The notes beneath the pieces are model-generated. The model was not told the origin of the DNA. It searched no databases and worked only from the letters and a program-made list of their open reading frames with translations. Below, in pieces: positions 6,873 to 14,962 of a DNA stretch of 29,940 nucleotides; position 1 is the first letter of the stretch; the number at the start of each line of letters is the position of its first letter. The DNA is from Scatosoma sp045656625 (GTDB taxonomy: Bacteria; Bacillota; Clostridia; Christensenellales; Borkfalkiaceae), in NCBI GenBank assembly GCA_045656625.1, contig JAZORL010000082.1, positions 1 through 29,940 of the forward strand, given 5' to 3'. Made by a program: the position numbers and the translations under genes.

Positions 6873-8795
6873 ATGAGAAATGAAAAAAATATATTCAAAA
6901 GAGCATATCAAGCCACCGTGTCCGCGTTGAAACGGGTAGCAAGATGGATAAAACGCATGATTTTCGGCAACGCAAAGGAATGGCGGACGCAAAAAGACGG
7001 CGAAAAAATGGAAAGCCCGTCCAAGCTTCTCGCCAAGGCGTTTTTCGCAAAGAAAAGCGCCGTTTTCGCGCTCACAGTGCTTATAAGCTTGTTCTTATTC
7101 GTTTTTATCGCGCCGAATATCGTGAAGTTGGATAAAAATTTCACCGACCCTTTGCAGCAAAATGCCCCCCCGGGCTATTCCTTGCGCTCCCTGCCTCGCA
7201 GTTTGAAAAAGGACGTGCAGGAGATTAACGGCTTTGCCGATTTTACCGTCGGCGTTTCAGGGAAGGGGAAGCTGTACGTTTGGGGAAACACAAAGGATCG
7301 ATTAAATAAAAAGGACTTAAAATCCATTCCCAAACAAGTCAAAAAGGAGGGTGTAATTGCCGCAGCGGCAGGGAAAGACCATATTATCGCCGTGACGAAA
7401 TCGGGGGGAATTGTCGGCTGGGGGGATAAGAGCTGTGGACAATATGGCTACGAACCGACCTTGAACGCAATCACAATGCCGATTGCGCTGCAAAATGGTA
7501 TAGGCGAGAGAGGGGTGAAAAGTCTTACCTGCGGTTATCAAGCCACAGCTTTGATTTTAGAGGACGGAAAATGCTACGTTTGGGGAAATACCAACGCCGT
7601 CCGCAATTTGCAGGATTTTGAAAACGCTGTCGATATGGAAAAAATCCTCTTTACCAACTCTTTGGCAATAGGCTTAACGAGCGATGGAGAGCTTCGGACG
7701 AATACGAGCTTTTTTTCGTCCGTTGTTGGGTCGAAAAATGGGCGTGGACGGGATTTGAATGCGTACCTGGGTGCCAGAAAAGTGCAAAAGCTTACTTCCA
7801 ACAATAAGTGTATCGCACTTTTGACGGAAGATAACGAACTCGTAGTCGCAGGTGCGTTTGAGAATGGCGAGGATCTTCTTCCAACCCTTAAAAGCGGGGA
7901 ATATTTCGTGGATTTGGACGGTGGCTCTCGGCATTTTATCGGGGTGACGAATCAAGGCAACACCTATGCGTGGGGGCATAATGCCTACGGACAATGCAAC
8001 GTCAAAAAAACAGGGGATCGAGTGTTTGCGGGGGCCTTACAAAGCTATGTTGTAAGAGGGGGAAAGCTCCGCCAAAGCGCAGGCTTGAAAGGGTATTTAA
8101 TGGGGACGGATGGACGAGGACGCGACGTGTTTGCGCGAATTGCGCACGGCGGTAAAATGACGATGACAATCGGCGGGGTAGCGGTGCTTGTTTCCTCTAC
8201 AATCGCTATTTTAGTTGGGTGTACGGCGGGGTACTTTGGCGGCTTTGTAGACACTCTTTTAATGCGGATTACGGAAATTTTTTCGTCGATTCCCTTCTTG
8301 CCGTTTGCGATGCTCCTATCGCAAATCATCAAAAATTATAACGTGAGCGAAACGACGCGCATCTTTATCATCATGCTGATTTTGGGTGCTCTTTCATGGA
8401 CGGGCTTGGCGCGTATGATTCGAGGGCAGGTGCTTGCCGAGCGAGAAAAGGAATTCGTTCTTTCCGCACGAGCAATGGGGGTCAAGGAAGGTAAAATCGC
8501 CTTTCGTCACGTATTGCCGAACGTTGTATCGGTCATTTTGGTGAGTATGACCCTCGATTTTGCCGGTTGTCTTTTGACGGAATCCTCGCTTTCCTATTTG
8601 GGCTTTGGGGTGCAACAGCCCCGTCCGACTTGGGGGAATATGCTAACAGGCTGCAACAACAGCACGATTATTCAGCACTATTGGTGGCAATGGCTTTTCC
8701 CTGCGCTATTTTTGTCGGTAGCGGTGATTGCGATTAACGTGATTGGGGATGCCCTGCGCGATGCGCTCGATCCCAAAAAGGGGGAGCGGGTATGA
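6873..8795 (+). CDS. oppC: OppC-type ABC permease with an inserted RCC1-like beta-propeller domain
   Basis: This 640-residue protein is about twice the usual OppC length of roughly 300. A basic N-terminal tail (1-60) and TM1 (about 62-82) are followed by NAPPG (97-101). About 300 extra residues intervene before the core resumes at MGTDGRGRDVFAR (410-422). The core then has the usual helices, an EAA loop (FVLSARAMGVKEGKIAFRH, 528-546) and the DALRDALDPK ending. The insert holds RCC1-type repeats: KLYVWGNT (133-140), IVGWGDKSCGQYG (180-192), CYVWGNT (234-240), a weaker pair near 262-277 and 312-328, and TYAWGHNAYGQCNV (364-377), each after a (V/A)G..H or (A/I)..T.DG strand. SYVVRGGKL (391-399) may close the ring as a half blade. 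TM1 topology puts the propeller outside, where the binding protein docks. The start follows AGGTGAGA. The frame is continuous, so this is a true fusion. Confidence 0.92.
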   Translation: MRNEKNIFKRAYQATVSALKRVARWIKRMIFGNAKEWRTQKDGEKMESPSKLLAKAFFAKKSAVFALTVLISLFLFVFIAPNIVKLDKNFTDPLQQNAPPGYSLRSLPRSLKKDVQEINGFADFTVGVSGKGKLYVWGNTKDRLNKKDLKSIPKQVKKEGVIAAAAGKDHIIAVTKSGGIVGWGDKSCGQYGYEPTLNAITMPIALQNGIGERGVKSLTCGYQATALILEDGKCYVWGNTNAVRNLQDFENAVDMEKILFTNSLAIGLTSDGELRTNTSFFSSVVGSKNGRGRDLNAYLGARKVQKLTSNNKCIALLTEDNELVVAGAFENGEDLLPTLKSGEYFVDLDGGSRHFIGVTNQGNTYAWGHNAYGQCNVKKTGDRVFAGALQSYVVRGGKLRQSAGLKGYLMGTDGRGRDVFARIAHGGKMTMTIGGVAVLVSSTIAILVGCTAGYFGGFVDTLLMRITEIFSSIPFLPFAMLLSQIIKNYNVSETTRIFIIMLILGALSWTGLARMIRGQVLAEREKEFVLSARAMGVKEGKIAFRHVLPNVVSVILVSMTLDFAGCLLTESSLSYLGFGVQQPRPTWGNMLTGCNNSTIIQHYWWQWLFPALFLSVAVIAINVIGDALRDALDPKKGERV

Positions 8796-9814
8796 GTCTT
8801 TTAGAGGTGCGTTGTTTGCGGACGGTTTTCCGAGTCGGGAAAACTTACTTGACGGCGGTCAATAATCTTTCCTTTTCCGTGGAGGAGGGGAAAACGCTTG
8901 CGCTCGTGGGGGAAAGCGGTTCGGGGAAAAGCGTTTCTGCAATGAGTATTTTGAACTTACTCGATGAAAACGGAAGGATTGAAAGTGGGGAAATACTTTT
9001 TTGTGACGGAGAAAAAACGTTGGACCTGACCAAGCTTTCCCAAAGCGAAATGCGTTCTATTCGCGGCAACAAGATTTCCGTAATTTTCCAAGAGCCGATG
9101 ACGGCGCTTAACCCCGTTTTTAGTATCAAAAGACAGCTTTCCGAGCCCTTTATCTATCACCGAAAACAAGGGAAAAAAGAGGCGGAAGAAAACGCGATTA
9201 AAATGCTCAAAGAGGTGGGGATCGCCTCGCCCGAGCGTGTGGCGAAGCAGTATCCGCATCAGCTTTCGGGTGGGATGCGGCAACGGGTGATGATTGCGAT
9301 GGCGCTTTCCTGCGAGCCCAAGCTTTTGATTGCGGACGAGCCGACAACGGCGCTCGACGTGACCATTCAAGCGCAAATTTTGCGGCTCATGCAGGACCTG
9401 CAAAAAGTGCATAATGCGGCGATTTTATTTATCACACACGACTTGGGGGTTGTCAAAGAAATGGCGGACGACGTGGCGGTAATGTATTGCGGACAGATCG
9501 TTGAACGCGTACCTGCCCCCCGCCTTTTCCAAAAAAATGACTATTTGCATCCGTACACGGAGGGGTTGTTAGCGTCTATGCCGAGCGCACGAAAAAAGGG
9601 GGAACGCTTGGAAACGATTTTGGGGAGTACACCCCATCCGTCCAAACTCCCCAAGGGCTGTAAATTTTCGCCCAGGTGCAAGTACGCCACGGAGAAATGC
9701 GTTGCGGAAGAGCCGAGCCTTTTCGAGTGTGAAAAGGGGCACTTTGTGCGGTGTTTTTATCCGAACTATGAGAGTAGAAAAAATGAACGAGAGAAAGAAA
9801 TTACTAACCGTTAA
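8792..9814 (+). CDS. oppD: Oligopeptide ABC importer ATPase, OppD family
   Basis: The 340-residue cytoplasmic ATPase has Walker A GESGSGKS (40-47), Q-loop Gln100, signature LSGGMRQR (158-165), Walker B LLIADEP (178-184) and H-loop His216. The C-terminal oligopeptide-transporter domain has cysteines at 290, 296, 303, 313 and 321 (GCKFSPRCKYATEKC). This resembles the cysteine set that binds an iron-sulfur cluster in related DppD-type ATPases. The start overlaps the oppC stop as ATGA after AGGGGGAG, so translation is probably coupled. It is expected to pair with OppF as the ATPase dimer driving the OppB-OppC pore. All catalytic motifs look intact. Confidence 0.94.
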   Translation: MSLLEVRCLRTVFRVGKTYLTAVNNLSFSVEEGKTLALVGESGSGKSVSAMSILNLLDENGRIESGEILFCDGEKTLDLTKLSQSEMRSIRGNKISVIFQEPMTALNPVFSIKRQLSEPFIYHRKQGKKEAEENAIKMLKEVGIASPERVAKQYPHQLSGGMRQRVMIAMALSCEPKLLIADEPTTALDVTIQAQILRLMQDLQKVHNAAILFITHDLGVVKEMADDVAVMYCGQIVERVPAPRLFQKNDYLHPYTEGLLASMPSARKKGERLETILGSTPHPSKLPKGCKFSPRCKYATEKCVAEEPSLFECEKGHFVRCFYPNYESRKNEREKEITNR

Positions 9815-10811
9815 AAATCTAAAAAAGCATTTCCCAATCAAGACGGGGCTTTTTGCGCGAAACAAGGTATTTTTGCGTGCGGTGGACGGCGTGGACTTGG
9901 AAATTTACGAAGGGGAAACCTTTGGTTTGGTGGGGGAAAGCGGTTCGGGAAAATCGACGTTTGGGCGGACGCTGTTACGCCTTTACGAGCCGACGGACGG
10001 ACGGGTGATTTTTCACCAAGAGCAGGGGGAAACGGAGCTGACTGATTTGAATATTCGTCAAATGCGCTCCTTTCGTAAGGATTTACAAATCATTTTTCAA
10101 GATCCTTATTCCTCGCTCAATCCTCGTATGACGGTGGGGCAGTTGATTGCGGAAGGGGCGGTCACGCACGGATATTTCAAGAAAGGGAGCGCTGCGCTTT
10201 GGACATACGTTTTAGAGGTGATGCGTGCTTGCGGCTTGCAAGAGCATATGCTGCGCCGTTATCCCCATCAGTTTTCGGGCGGACAGCGCCAACGCATTTG
10301 CATTGCAAGAGCCTTGGCGGTAAAGCCGAAATTCATCGTTTGCGACGAGTGTGTTTCTGCGTTGGACGTTTCGATACAGTCGCAAATTCTCAATCTTTTG
10401 TCCGACTTAAAAGCGCAAGAAGGACTGACATATCTTTTTATATCGCATGATTTATCGGTGGTGCGGTATATTTCCGATAGAATAGCGGTGATGTATTTGG
10501 GAAAAATTGTGGAAATGGGGGAGGCGGAGCAAATTTTTGAAGACCCACGGCATCCCTACACGTTGGCGCTTATTTCCGCCGCACCGAATATTCAAGCGAA
10601 CAACACGGAAAAAATCCTGCTCGAAGGGCAGCTTCCAAACCCCGCATTCCCGCCTCAAGGTTGCCCCTTTCACACTCGGTGTTTTTATGCGCAAGAGGAG
10701 TGTCAACGCATACCTGCCCCCATTGTCGAGGTTGAAAACGGGCATTTTTGCGCCTGCCATTTTGCGTTAGACGATGCGAAAGTAAAGCGGAAGAAGGCAC
10801 GGAAAGTGTAA
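9783..10811 (+). CDS. oppF: Oligopeptide ABC importer ATPase, OppF family
   Basis: The 342-residue ATPase has Walker A GESGSGKS (51-58), Q-loop at FQDP (105-108), signature FSGGQRQR (164-171), Walker B with the catalytic Glu189 and H-loop His222. Cysteines at 294, 300, 307, 323 and 325 follow the C-terminal pattern of the family. Walker B reads FIVCDECVSALDVS, with Cys190 where almost all relatives have Pro (DEPVSALD); the catalytic Asp-Glu pair is kept. I place the start at ATG 9783, 32 bases inside oppD, since it directly precedes LLTVKNLKKHFPI; ATG 9768 is the alternative. Last gene of the importer operon, with a G+C-rich hairpin 16 bases after the stop. Confidence 0.93.
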   Translation: MNERKKLLTVKNLKKHFPIKTGLFARNKVFLRAVDGVDLEIYEGETFGLVGESGSGKSTFGRTLLRLYEPTDGRVIFHQEQGETELTDLNIRQMRSFRKDLQIIFQDPYSSLNPRMTVGQLIAEGAVTHGYFKKGSAALWTYVLEVMRACGLQEHMLRRYPHQFSGGQRQRICIARALAVKPKFIVCDECVSALDVSIQSQILNLLSDLKAQEGLTYLFISHDLSVVRYISDRIAVMYLGKIVEMGEAEQIFEDPRHPYTLALISAAPNIQANNTEKILLEGQLPNPAFPPQGCPFHTRCFYAQEECQRIPAPIVEVENGHFCACHFALDDAKVKRKKARKV

Positions 10812-10827
10812 GGATAAAATGTGGTAA

Positions 10828-10860
10828 GCGCCGCCCGAAAAATCGGGCGGCGCAGAGTGT
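10828..10860 (+). terminator. Hairpin terminator of the opp operon
   Basis: GCGCCGCCCGA (10828-10838), loop AAAA and TCGGGCGGCGC (10843-10853) form a perfect 11-base stem. The T tract after it is poor (AGAGTGTTTTA), so release may be partial or protein-assisted. The rest of the gap up to 10990 is AT-rich with nothing recognised. Confidence 0.7.
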
Positions 10861-10995
10861 TTTATGAGAAAATTTAGAGTTAAGATGGGGGATTTTATTT
10901 GCGTGTACCGATACCGCAAAATAGCGTCACATAATATAAAATATTATGATTTTGTGAAAAACGCGCAAAAAAACGCAATTATTTCCTTACATTCG

Positions 10996-11025
10996 TTGAC
11001 AAAAGCGCGTAAAAAGTATTATAAT
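10996..11025 (+). promoter_or_regulatory. Promoter of the CorC-type gene
   Basis: TTGACA (10996-11001), an 18-base spacer and TATAAT (11020-11025). Both hexamers are perfect. The expected start near 11032 gives a leader of about 59 bases. Confidence 0.85.
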
Positions 11026-11069
11026 AGCAATTGAGAGTAAAAAAACTCGAAATGTTATTTTATATTTTT

Positions 11070-11093
11070 GGAGGATAATCAAGAATTATCATG
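11070..11093 (+). promoter_or_regulatory. Ribosome site separated from its start codon by a hairpin
   Basis: GGAGG (11070-11074) is 16 bases before ATG 11091, well beyond the usual 5-10. The interval holds a perfect stem: GATAAT (11074-11079), loop CAAGA, ATTATC (11085-11090). Folding would bring the ribosome site next to the ATG. The start itself is well supported by the family's N-terminal sequence. Confidence 0.6.
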
Positions 11094-12359
11094 GACCTAC
11101 CCCTAACGATTGCGATCATAGTGTTGGTGCTTCTTTCCGGCTTCTTTTCGGGAACGGAGACTGCATTTTCCTGCGCGAACAAAATTAAGCTCAAAACGCT
11201 TGCGTCGCAAGGTAAGAAAAACGCAAAAGCGATTCATAAGTTCGCAGATGAAAAATACGATAAGCTTGTGACGGCGATTCTCGTCGGGAATAATATCGTG
11301 AATTTGACGGCTTCCGCACTCGGTACGATTCTCTTTGCAAAGCTGATTATGAACCCCGACGTAGCGGCGACGGTTTCCACGGCGGTTTTGACGGTTGTCG
11401 TGTTGCTGTTCGGTGAAATCACCCCCAAATATTTGGCGAGTGTTTACCCTGAAAAAGCATGCTTTTTCTTCTATCCGCTGATGCAGCTTTTTTATTGGCT
11501 GCTTTGGCCTATATGCAAGATTTTTGACGGCTATAAATATTTGCTTGCAAAGATCTTCAAGCTCAAAAAAGACGAAACGGTCACGGATGAAGAACTCCTT
11601 TCCCTTGTCGAAGAGGCGGAGGAAAGCGGTACGCTGAAAGAGGATGAATCGGAGCTTGTGCGTTCGGCTTTGGAATTTGACGATTTGAAGGTAGAGGATA
11701 TACTCGTTCCGCGCGTGGACGTATTTGCGGTCGAGGAAGATTCCACGATGGACGAAGCGCGCGAACTTTTCGAGCGTACGGGATATTCTCGTTTGCCTGT
11801 GTATAAAGACACAATCGACAACGTGATCGGCTTGATCCACGAGCGTGATTTTTTCAGCGCATACGTGCGTGGCGAAAAGGAAATCTCTCATTTCGTACAG
11901 GATATCGTTTTCACGACGGAATACACACGCATTTCCACCCTTTTGAAACAGCTCCAAAAACAAAAAATCCACATGGCGGCGGTTTCGGACGAGTACGGCG
12001 GGCTTTTGGGTATCGTCACTTTGGAAGACATTTTAGAAGAGCTTGTCGGCGAGATTTGGGACGAACACGACGAAGAAGAAGTGTTGTTTGGTAAAATTGC
12101 GGAAGACGAGTATTGGGTAGACGGCAAGTGCGGGTTGGAAGAGTTCTTCGAGCTCTATGGCTTGGAAGATCAGGCGGAAGAATGCGAATCGAATACCGTT
12201 GGCGGTTGGGTGACCGAGGTTTACGGTGGAATACCGCCGATTGGGGAATGCGTTCGCGTGAAAAACGTCGAGCTTAAAATCGTAAAGGCGACTCGTCAAA
12301 AGGTGCTTAAAATCCGTTCGCATATTACGGAAGAGGCGGACGAAGCGGAAGACGCATAA
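11091..12359 (+). CDS. CorC/HlyC-family membrane protein (DUF21, CBS pair, CorC domain)
   Basis: The 422-residue protein has the classical three-part layout. A DUF21 membrane domain (1 to about 155) starts with LSGFFSGTETAFSCANKIKL and has hydrophobic spans near 4-20, 58-85, 95-116 and 122-143. A CBS pair follows (about 205-325, with ILVPRVDVFAV and GYSRLPVYKD, then MAAVSDEYGGLLGIVTLED). The C-terminal CorC_HlyC domain is at about 335-410. Relatives are linked to magnesium, cobalt or sodium efflux or resistance. The CBS pair may sense nucleotides. The old haemolysin label is not a proven function. It has its own consensus promoter and an unusual ribosome site. galE downstream has a separate promoter. 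Confidence 0.92.
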   Translation: MDLPLTIAIIVLVLLSGFFSGTETAFSCANKIKLKTLASQGKKNAKAIHKFADEKYDKLVTAILVGNNIVNLTASALGTILFAKLIMNPDVAATVSTAVLTVVVLLFGEITPKYLASVYPEKACFFFYPLMQLFYWLLWPICKIFDGYKYLLAKIFKLKKDETVTDEELLSLVEEAEESGTLKEDESELVRSALEFDDLKVEDILVPRVDVFAVEEDSTMDEARELFERTGYSRLPVYKDTIDNVIGLIHERDFFSAYVRGEKEISHFVQDIVFTTEYTRISTLLKQLQKQKIHMAAVSDEYGGLLGIVTLEDILEELVGEIWDEHDEEEVLFGKIAEDEYWVDGKCGLEEFFELYGLEDQAEECESNTVGGWVTEVYGGIPPIGECVRVKNVELKIVKATRQKVLKIRSHITEEADEAEDA

Positions 12360-12416
12360 GAGAGCTGTTGCGAAAAAACGGCGAAAGAATCCCCTATCTT
12401 TGTGAAGCAATTGCGA

Positions 12417-12445
12417 TTGTAAAGCTATGAGCAAAGGGCTATAAT
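12417..12445 (+). promoter_or_regulatory. Promoter of galE and the YgjP-like gene
   Basis: TTGTAA (12417-12422), a 17-base spacer and a perfect TATAAT (12440-12445), 28 bases before the galE ATG. A GAGGTG ribosome site lies at 12462-12467. Confidence 0.65.
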
Positions 12446-12472
12446 ATCAATAAAAATGAATGAGGTGAAAAT

Positions 12473-13486
12473 ATGGCAACGATTTTGGTGACTGGTGGCT
12501 GCGGCTATATTGGTTCGCATACGGTGTTAGAGCTTTTGAATAGAGATTACGAAGTAATCGTTGTGGATAATTTTAGCAATTCGAGCTATGAAAGCTTGCG
12601 CCGCGTGCAAAAAATCACGGGCAAGGAAGTGACTTTCTACGAAGAAAACATCGCCAACGAAGAGGGGATGGACAAGATTTTCTCTACGCATAAGGTAGAT
12701 GCGGTTATCCATTTCGCAGCGTTCAAGGCGGTGGGCGAAAGTGTTAAGCTGCCCTTGAAATATTACGAAAACAATATCAGCGGTACGGTCGGGCTTTTGA
12801 AGGTAATGGCGAAGAACAACGTCAAGAAGATCATTTTCTCGTCGTCGGCAACGGTGTACGGCGACCCCGAGCGTTTGCCTTTGGACGAAAACTGCCGTCT
12901 TTCCACGACGAATCCTTACGGCTCGACGAAACTTATGATGGAAATGATTATGCAGGACTTGCACAAGGCGGACAACGAATGGAATATCATTTTGCTCCGT
13001 TATTTCAATCCCGTCGGTGCGCATGAAAGTGGACTGATTGGGGAAGACCCGAAAGGGATTCCCAACAACTTGATGCCCTACGTTGCGCAGGTAGCGAGCG
13101 GTAAGCTTGCCTGCATTAACGTTTTCGGTGATGATTACGACACGCCCGATGGTACGGGGGTACGCGATTATATCCACGTTGTTGACTTGGCGCTCGGGCA
13201 TATTGCGGCGATTGAACAATGCCAAACGAGCGGTGTGCATATCTACAATTTGGGTACGGGACACGGTTATAGTGTTCTCGATATGATTCACGCCTTTGAA
13301 AAGGCGTGCGGCAAGACGTTGCCCTACAAGATTTGTGCGCGCCGTCCCGGGGATATTGCGACCTGCTACGCCGCACCCGACAAAGCGAAAGCGGAATTGA
13401 AATGGGAAGCGAAGTTCGGCATCGAAGAAATGTGCGCTTCGCAATGGAAATGGCAAAGCGGTAATCCGAGAGGCTACGAGGCTTGA
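12473..13486 (+). CDS. galE: UDP-glucose 4-epimerase
   Basis: The 337-residue cytoplasmic enzyme interconverts UDP-glucose and UDP-galactose with bound NAD. It has the Rossmann motif TGGCGYIGSH (7-16), the serine segment FSSSATVYG (122-130), and the catalytic pair Tyr149 and Lys153 in NPYGSTK, at the same positions as in the E. coli enzyme. The substrate-side segments LRYFNPVGAHESG and GVRDYIHVVDLA are also present. No other Leloir-pathway gene is nearby, so it probably feeds envelope polysaccharide or galactose use in general. Its stop overlaps the TTG start of the next gene. Confidence 0.96.
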   Translation: MATILVTGGCGYIGSHTVLELLNRDYEVIVVDNFSNSSYESLRRVQKITGKEVTFYEENIANEEGMDKIFSTHKVDAVIHFAAFKAVGESVKLPLKYYENNISGTVGLLKVMAKNNVKKIIFSSSATVYGDPERLPLDENCRLSTTNPYGSTKLMMEMIMQDLHKADNEWNIILLRYFNPVGAHESGLIGEDPKGIPNNLMPYVAQVASGKLACINVFGDDYDTPDGTGVRDYIHVVDLALGHIAAIEQCQTSGVHIYNLGTGHGYSVLDMIHAFEKACGKTLPYKICARRPGDIATCYAAPDKAKAELKWEAKFGIEEMCASQWKWQSGNPRGYEA

Positions 13487-14145
13487 TAACGCCGCACGAA
13501 ATCATTCGCTCCAAGCGCAAAACGCTATCGATTTCTATCGACCCGTTCGGTCGGCTAATCGTGCGTGCGCCTATGCGCTACGAGCAAAAGAGGATCGACG
13601 AGTTTTTGCAAGAAAAAGAGGCTTGGATTTTACGCAAACAAGCGGAAAGGCAGGGGGCAGGTATTCAATTACCGCCTGAAAACCTCGACGGCTACGAATT
13701 TTTAATTTTAGGCAACCGCTATAAAATCATTTGCATTGACGAGGATAAAATCGGATGTGACAGCGTGCAAAGGCTTTTGTATTTGCCTAAGAAAAACACC
13801 CGCAAACGGCTCGTGGAGTGGTTGAAAGAAAACGCACTCCGTATCTTCACAAAAGTGACTTTGAAAAAAGCGGCGCAAATGGGCGTCAGCGTGCAGGCGG
13901 TAAAAATCAACTCCGCAAGGGGTAGCTGGGGGCTTTGTGCGGCGGATAACGTTATCAAATACTCCTATCGCCTATTGTTTGCGCCGAAGGACGTCGTTGA
14001 GTACGTGATAACGCACGAGCTTGCGCACGTTATACACAAGAACCATTCCGCACGGTTTTGGTCGGAAGTGGGGAAATATATTCCCGACTATAAAGAAAAG
14101 CGTGCTTGGTTGAAAAAATATTCCGCAGTTATGGAGATTTTTTAA
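13483..14145 (+). CDS. YgjP-like metal-dependent protease (DUF45 / M48-type)
   Basis: The 220-residue protein carries the zinc motif HELAH (178-182), a third ligand candidate at His188 (KNHS) and the following RFWSEVGKYIPDYKEKRAWL of YgjP-like proteins. The N-terminal half (RSKRKTLSISIDPFGRLIVRAP) is also typical. It is a soluble, probable zinc peptidase without a known substrate. The likely start is TTG 13483, overlapping the galE stop TGA as TTGA with GAGAGG upstream. No ATG gives a full-length N terminus. Cotranscribed and probably translationally coupled with galE; a functional link is not evident. Confidence 0.88.
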   Translation: MITPHEIIRSKRKTLSISIDPFGRLIVRAPMRYEQKRIDEFLQEKEAWILRKQAERQGAGIQLPPENLDGYEFLILGNRYKIICIDEDKIGCDSVQRLLYLPKKNTRKRLVEWLKENALRIFTKVTLKKAAQMGVSVQAVKINSARGSWGLCAADNVIKYSYRLLFAPKDVVEYVITHELAHVIHKNHSARFWSEVGKYIPDYKEKRAWLKKYSAVMEIF

Positions 14146-14161
14146 CGGCGGGAACGCGAGG

Positions 14162-14196
14162 GTGCGCGTTTAAGCGCACGAGAATTGCGGTATAAA
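14162..14196 (+). promoter_or_regulatory. Hairpin and candidate promoter before the sufC-like gene
   Basis: GTGCGC (14162-14167), loop GTTTAA and GCGCAC (14174-14179) form a perfect stem without a T tract. A -10-like TATAAA (14191-14196) follows, with only a poor -35 (TTTAAG at 14169-14174, 16 bases away, inside the hairpin). The stem could be an operator or a weak terminator for the preceding gene. Confidence 0.35.
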
Positions 14197-14226
14197 TAGT
14201 AAGAGAGAAATTTAAGAGAGTAAGTT

Positions 14227-14946
14227 ATGTTAGAACTCAAAAATATCGGCTATCGTGTAAGCGATGAGCTGGGAGAAAAACAAATTCTTCAAGACGTCAA
14301 CTTGACGCTTGACGATCGTTTCGTGGCGTTTACCGGGCCGAACGGCGGCGGTAAGTCTACGCTTGCGAAGATTATTGCAGGGATTTATAAGCCGACGGAA
14401 GGCAGGATTTATTTGGACGGAGAGGATATCACCGATCTTTCGATCACCGAGCGCGCGAATAAAGGGATTTCCTATGCCTTCCAACAGCCCGTTCGTTTCA
14501 AGGGTATCACCGTCCGTGATTTAATCAATATCGCGGCTGGCAAGAATATGAAGGTTTCCGACGCTTGCGCCTATCTTTCCGAGGTGGGGATGTGCGCAAG
14601 AGATTATATTGATCGTGAAGTGAACGCATCCCTTTCGGGCGGCGAACTCAAACGCATCGAAATTGCGACGATTTTGGCTCGCTCGACCAAGCTTTCCATC
14701 TTTGACGAACCGGAAGCCGGGATCGACCTTTGGAGCTTTTCGAGCCTGATCAAAGTCTTTGAAAATATGCACGAAAAAACGCAGGGGAGCATTTTGATTA
14801 TTTCCCACCAAGAGCGCATTTTGAATATTGCGGACAAAATTGTCGTTATTGCCGACGGAAAGGTGCAAAACGTAGGCGAAAAGGACAAGGTTTTGCCCAA
14901 GCTTTTAAGTGCGGAATCTTGCCGTGTTTTGACGGACAAGCTCTAA
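14227..14946 (+). CDS. sufC: SufC-like ATPase for Fe-S cluster assembly
   Basis: The 239-residue soluble ATPase has Walker A GPNGGGKS (37-44), signature LSGGELKR (136-143) and Walker B IFDEPEAGID (158-167). The SGGE-x-KR-x-EI stretch and the DEPEAGID form, in place of the usual DEPTSALD, are marks of SufC rather than of transport ATPases. SufC dimers drive conformational changes in the SufB/SufD scaffold during Fe-S cluster assembly. No membrane subunit is encoded nearby; the next gene, 16 bases on, is a SufB-like scaffold. The pair resembles the minimal SufB-SufC systems of anaerobes. The start is preceded by AAGAGAG. Confidence 0.9.
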   Translation: MLELKNIGYRVSDELGEKQILQDVNLTLDDRFVAFTGPNGGGKSTLAKIIAGIYKPTEGRIYLDGEDITDLSITERANKGISYAFQQPVRFKGITVRDLINIAAGKNMKVSDACAYLSEVGMCARDYIDREVNASLSGGELKRIEIATILARSTKLSIFDEPEAGIDLWSFSSLIKVFENMHEKTQGSILIISHQERILNIADKIVVIADGKVQNVGEKDKVLPKLLSAESCRVLTDKL

Positions 14947-14962
14947 TAAGGGGGTAGCAGGT

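Noticed and set aside
12360..12390. Possible fourth copy of the dispersed repeat after the CorC-type gene
   Set aside because: Only a short imperfect match (CTGTTGCGAAAAAACGGCG) without the hairpin or the rest of the unit.
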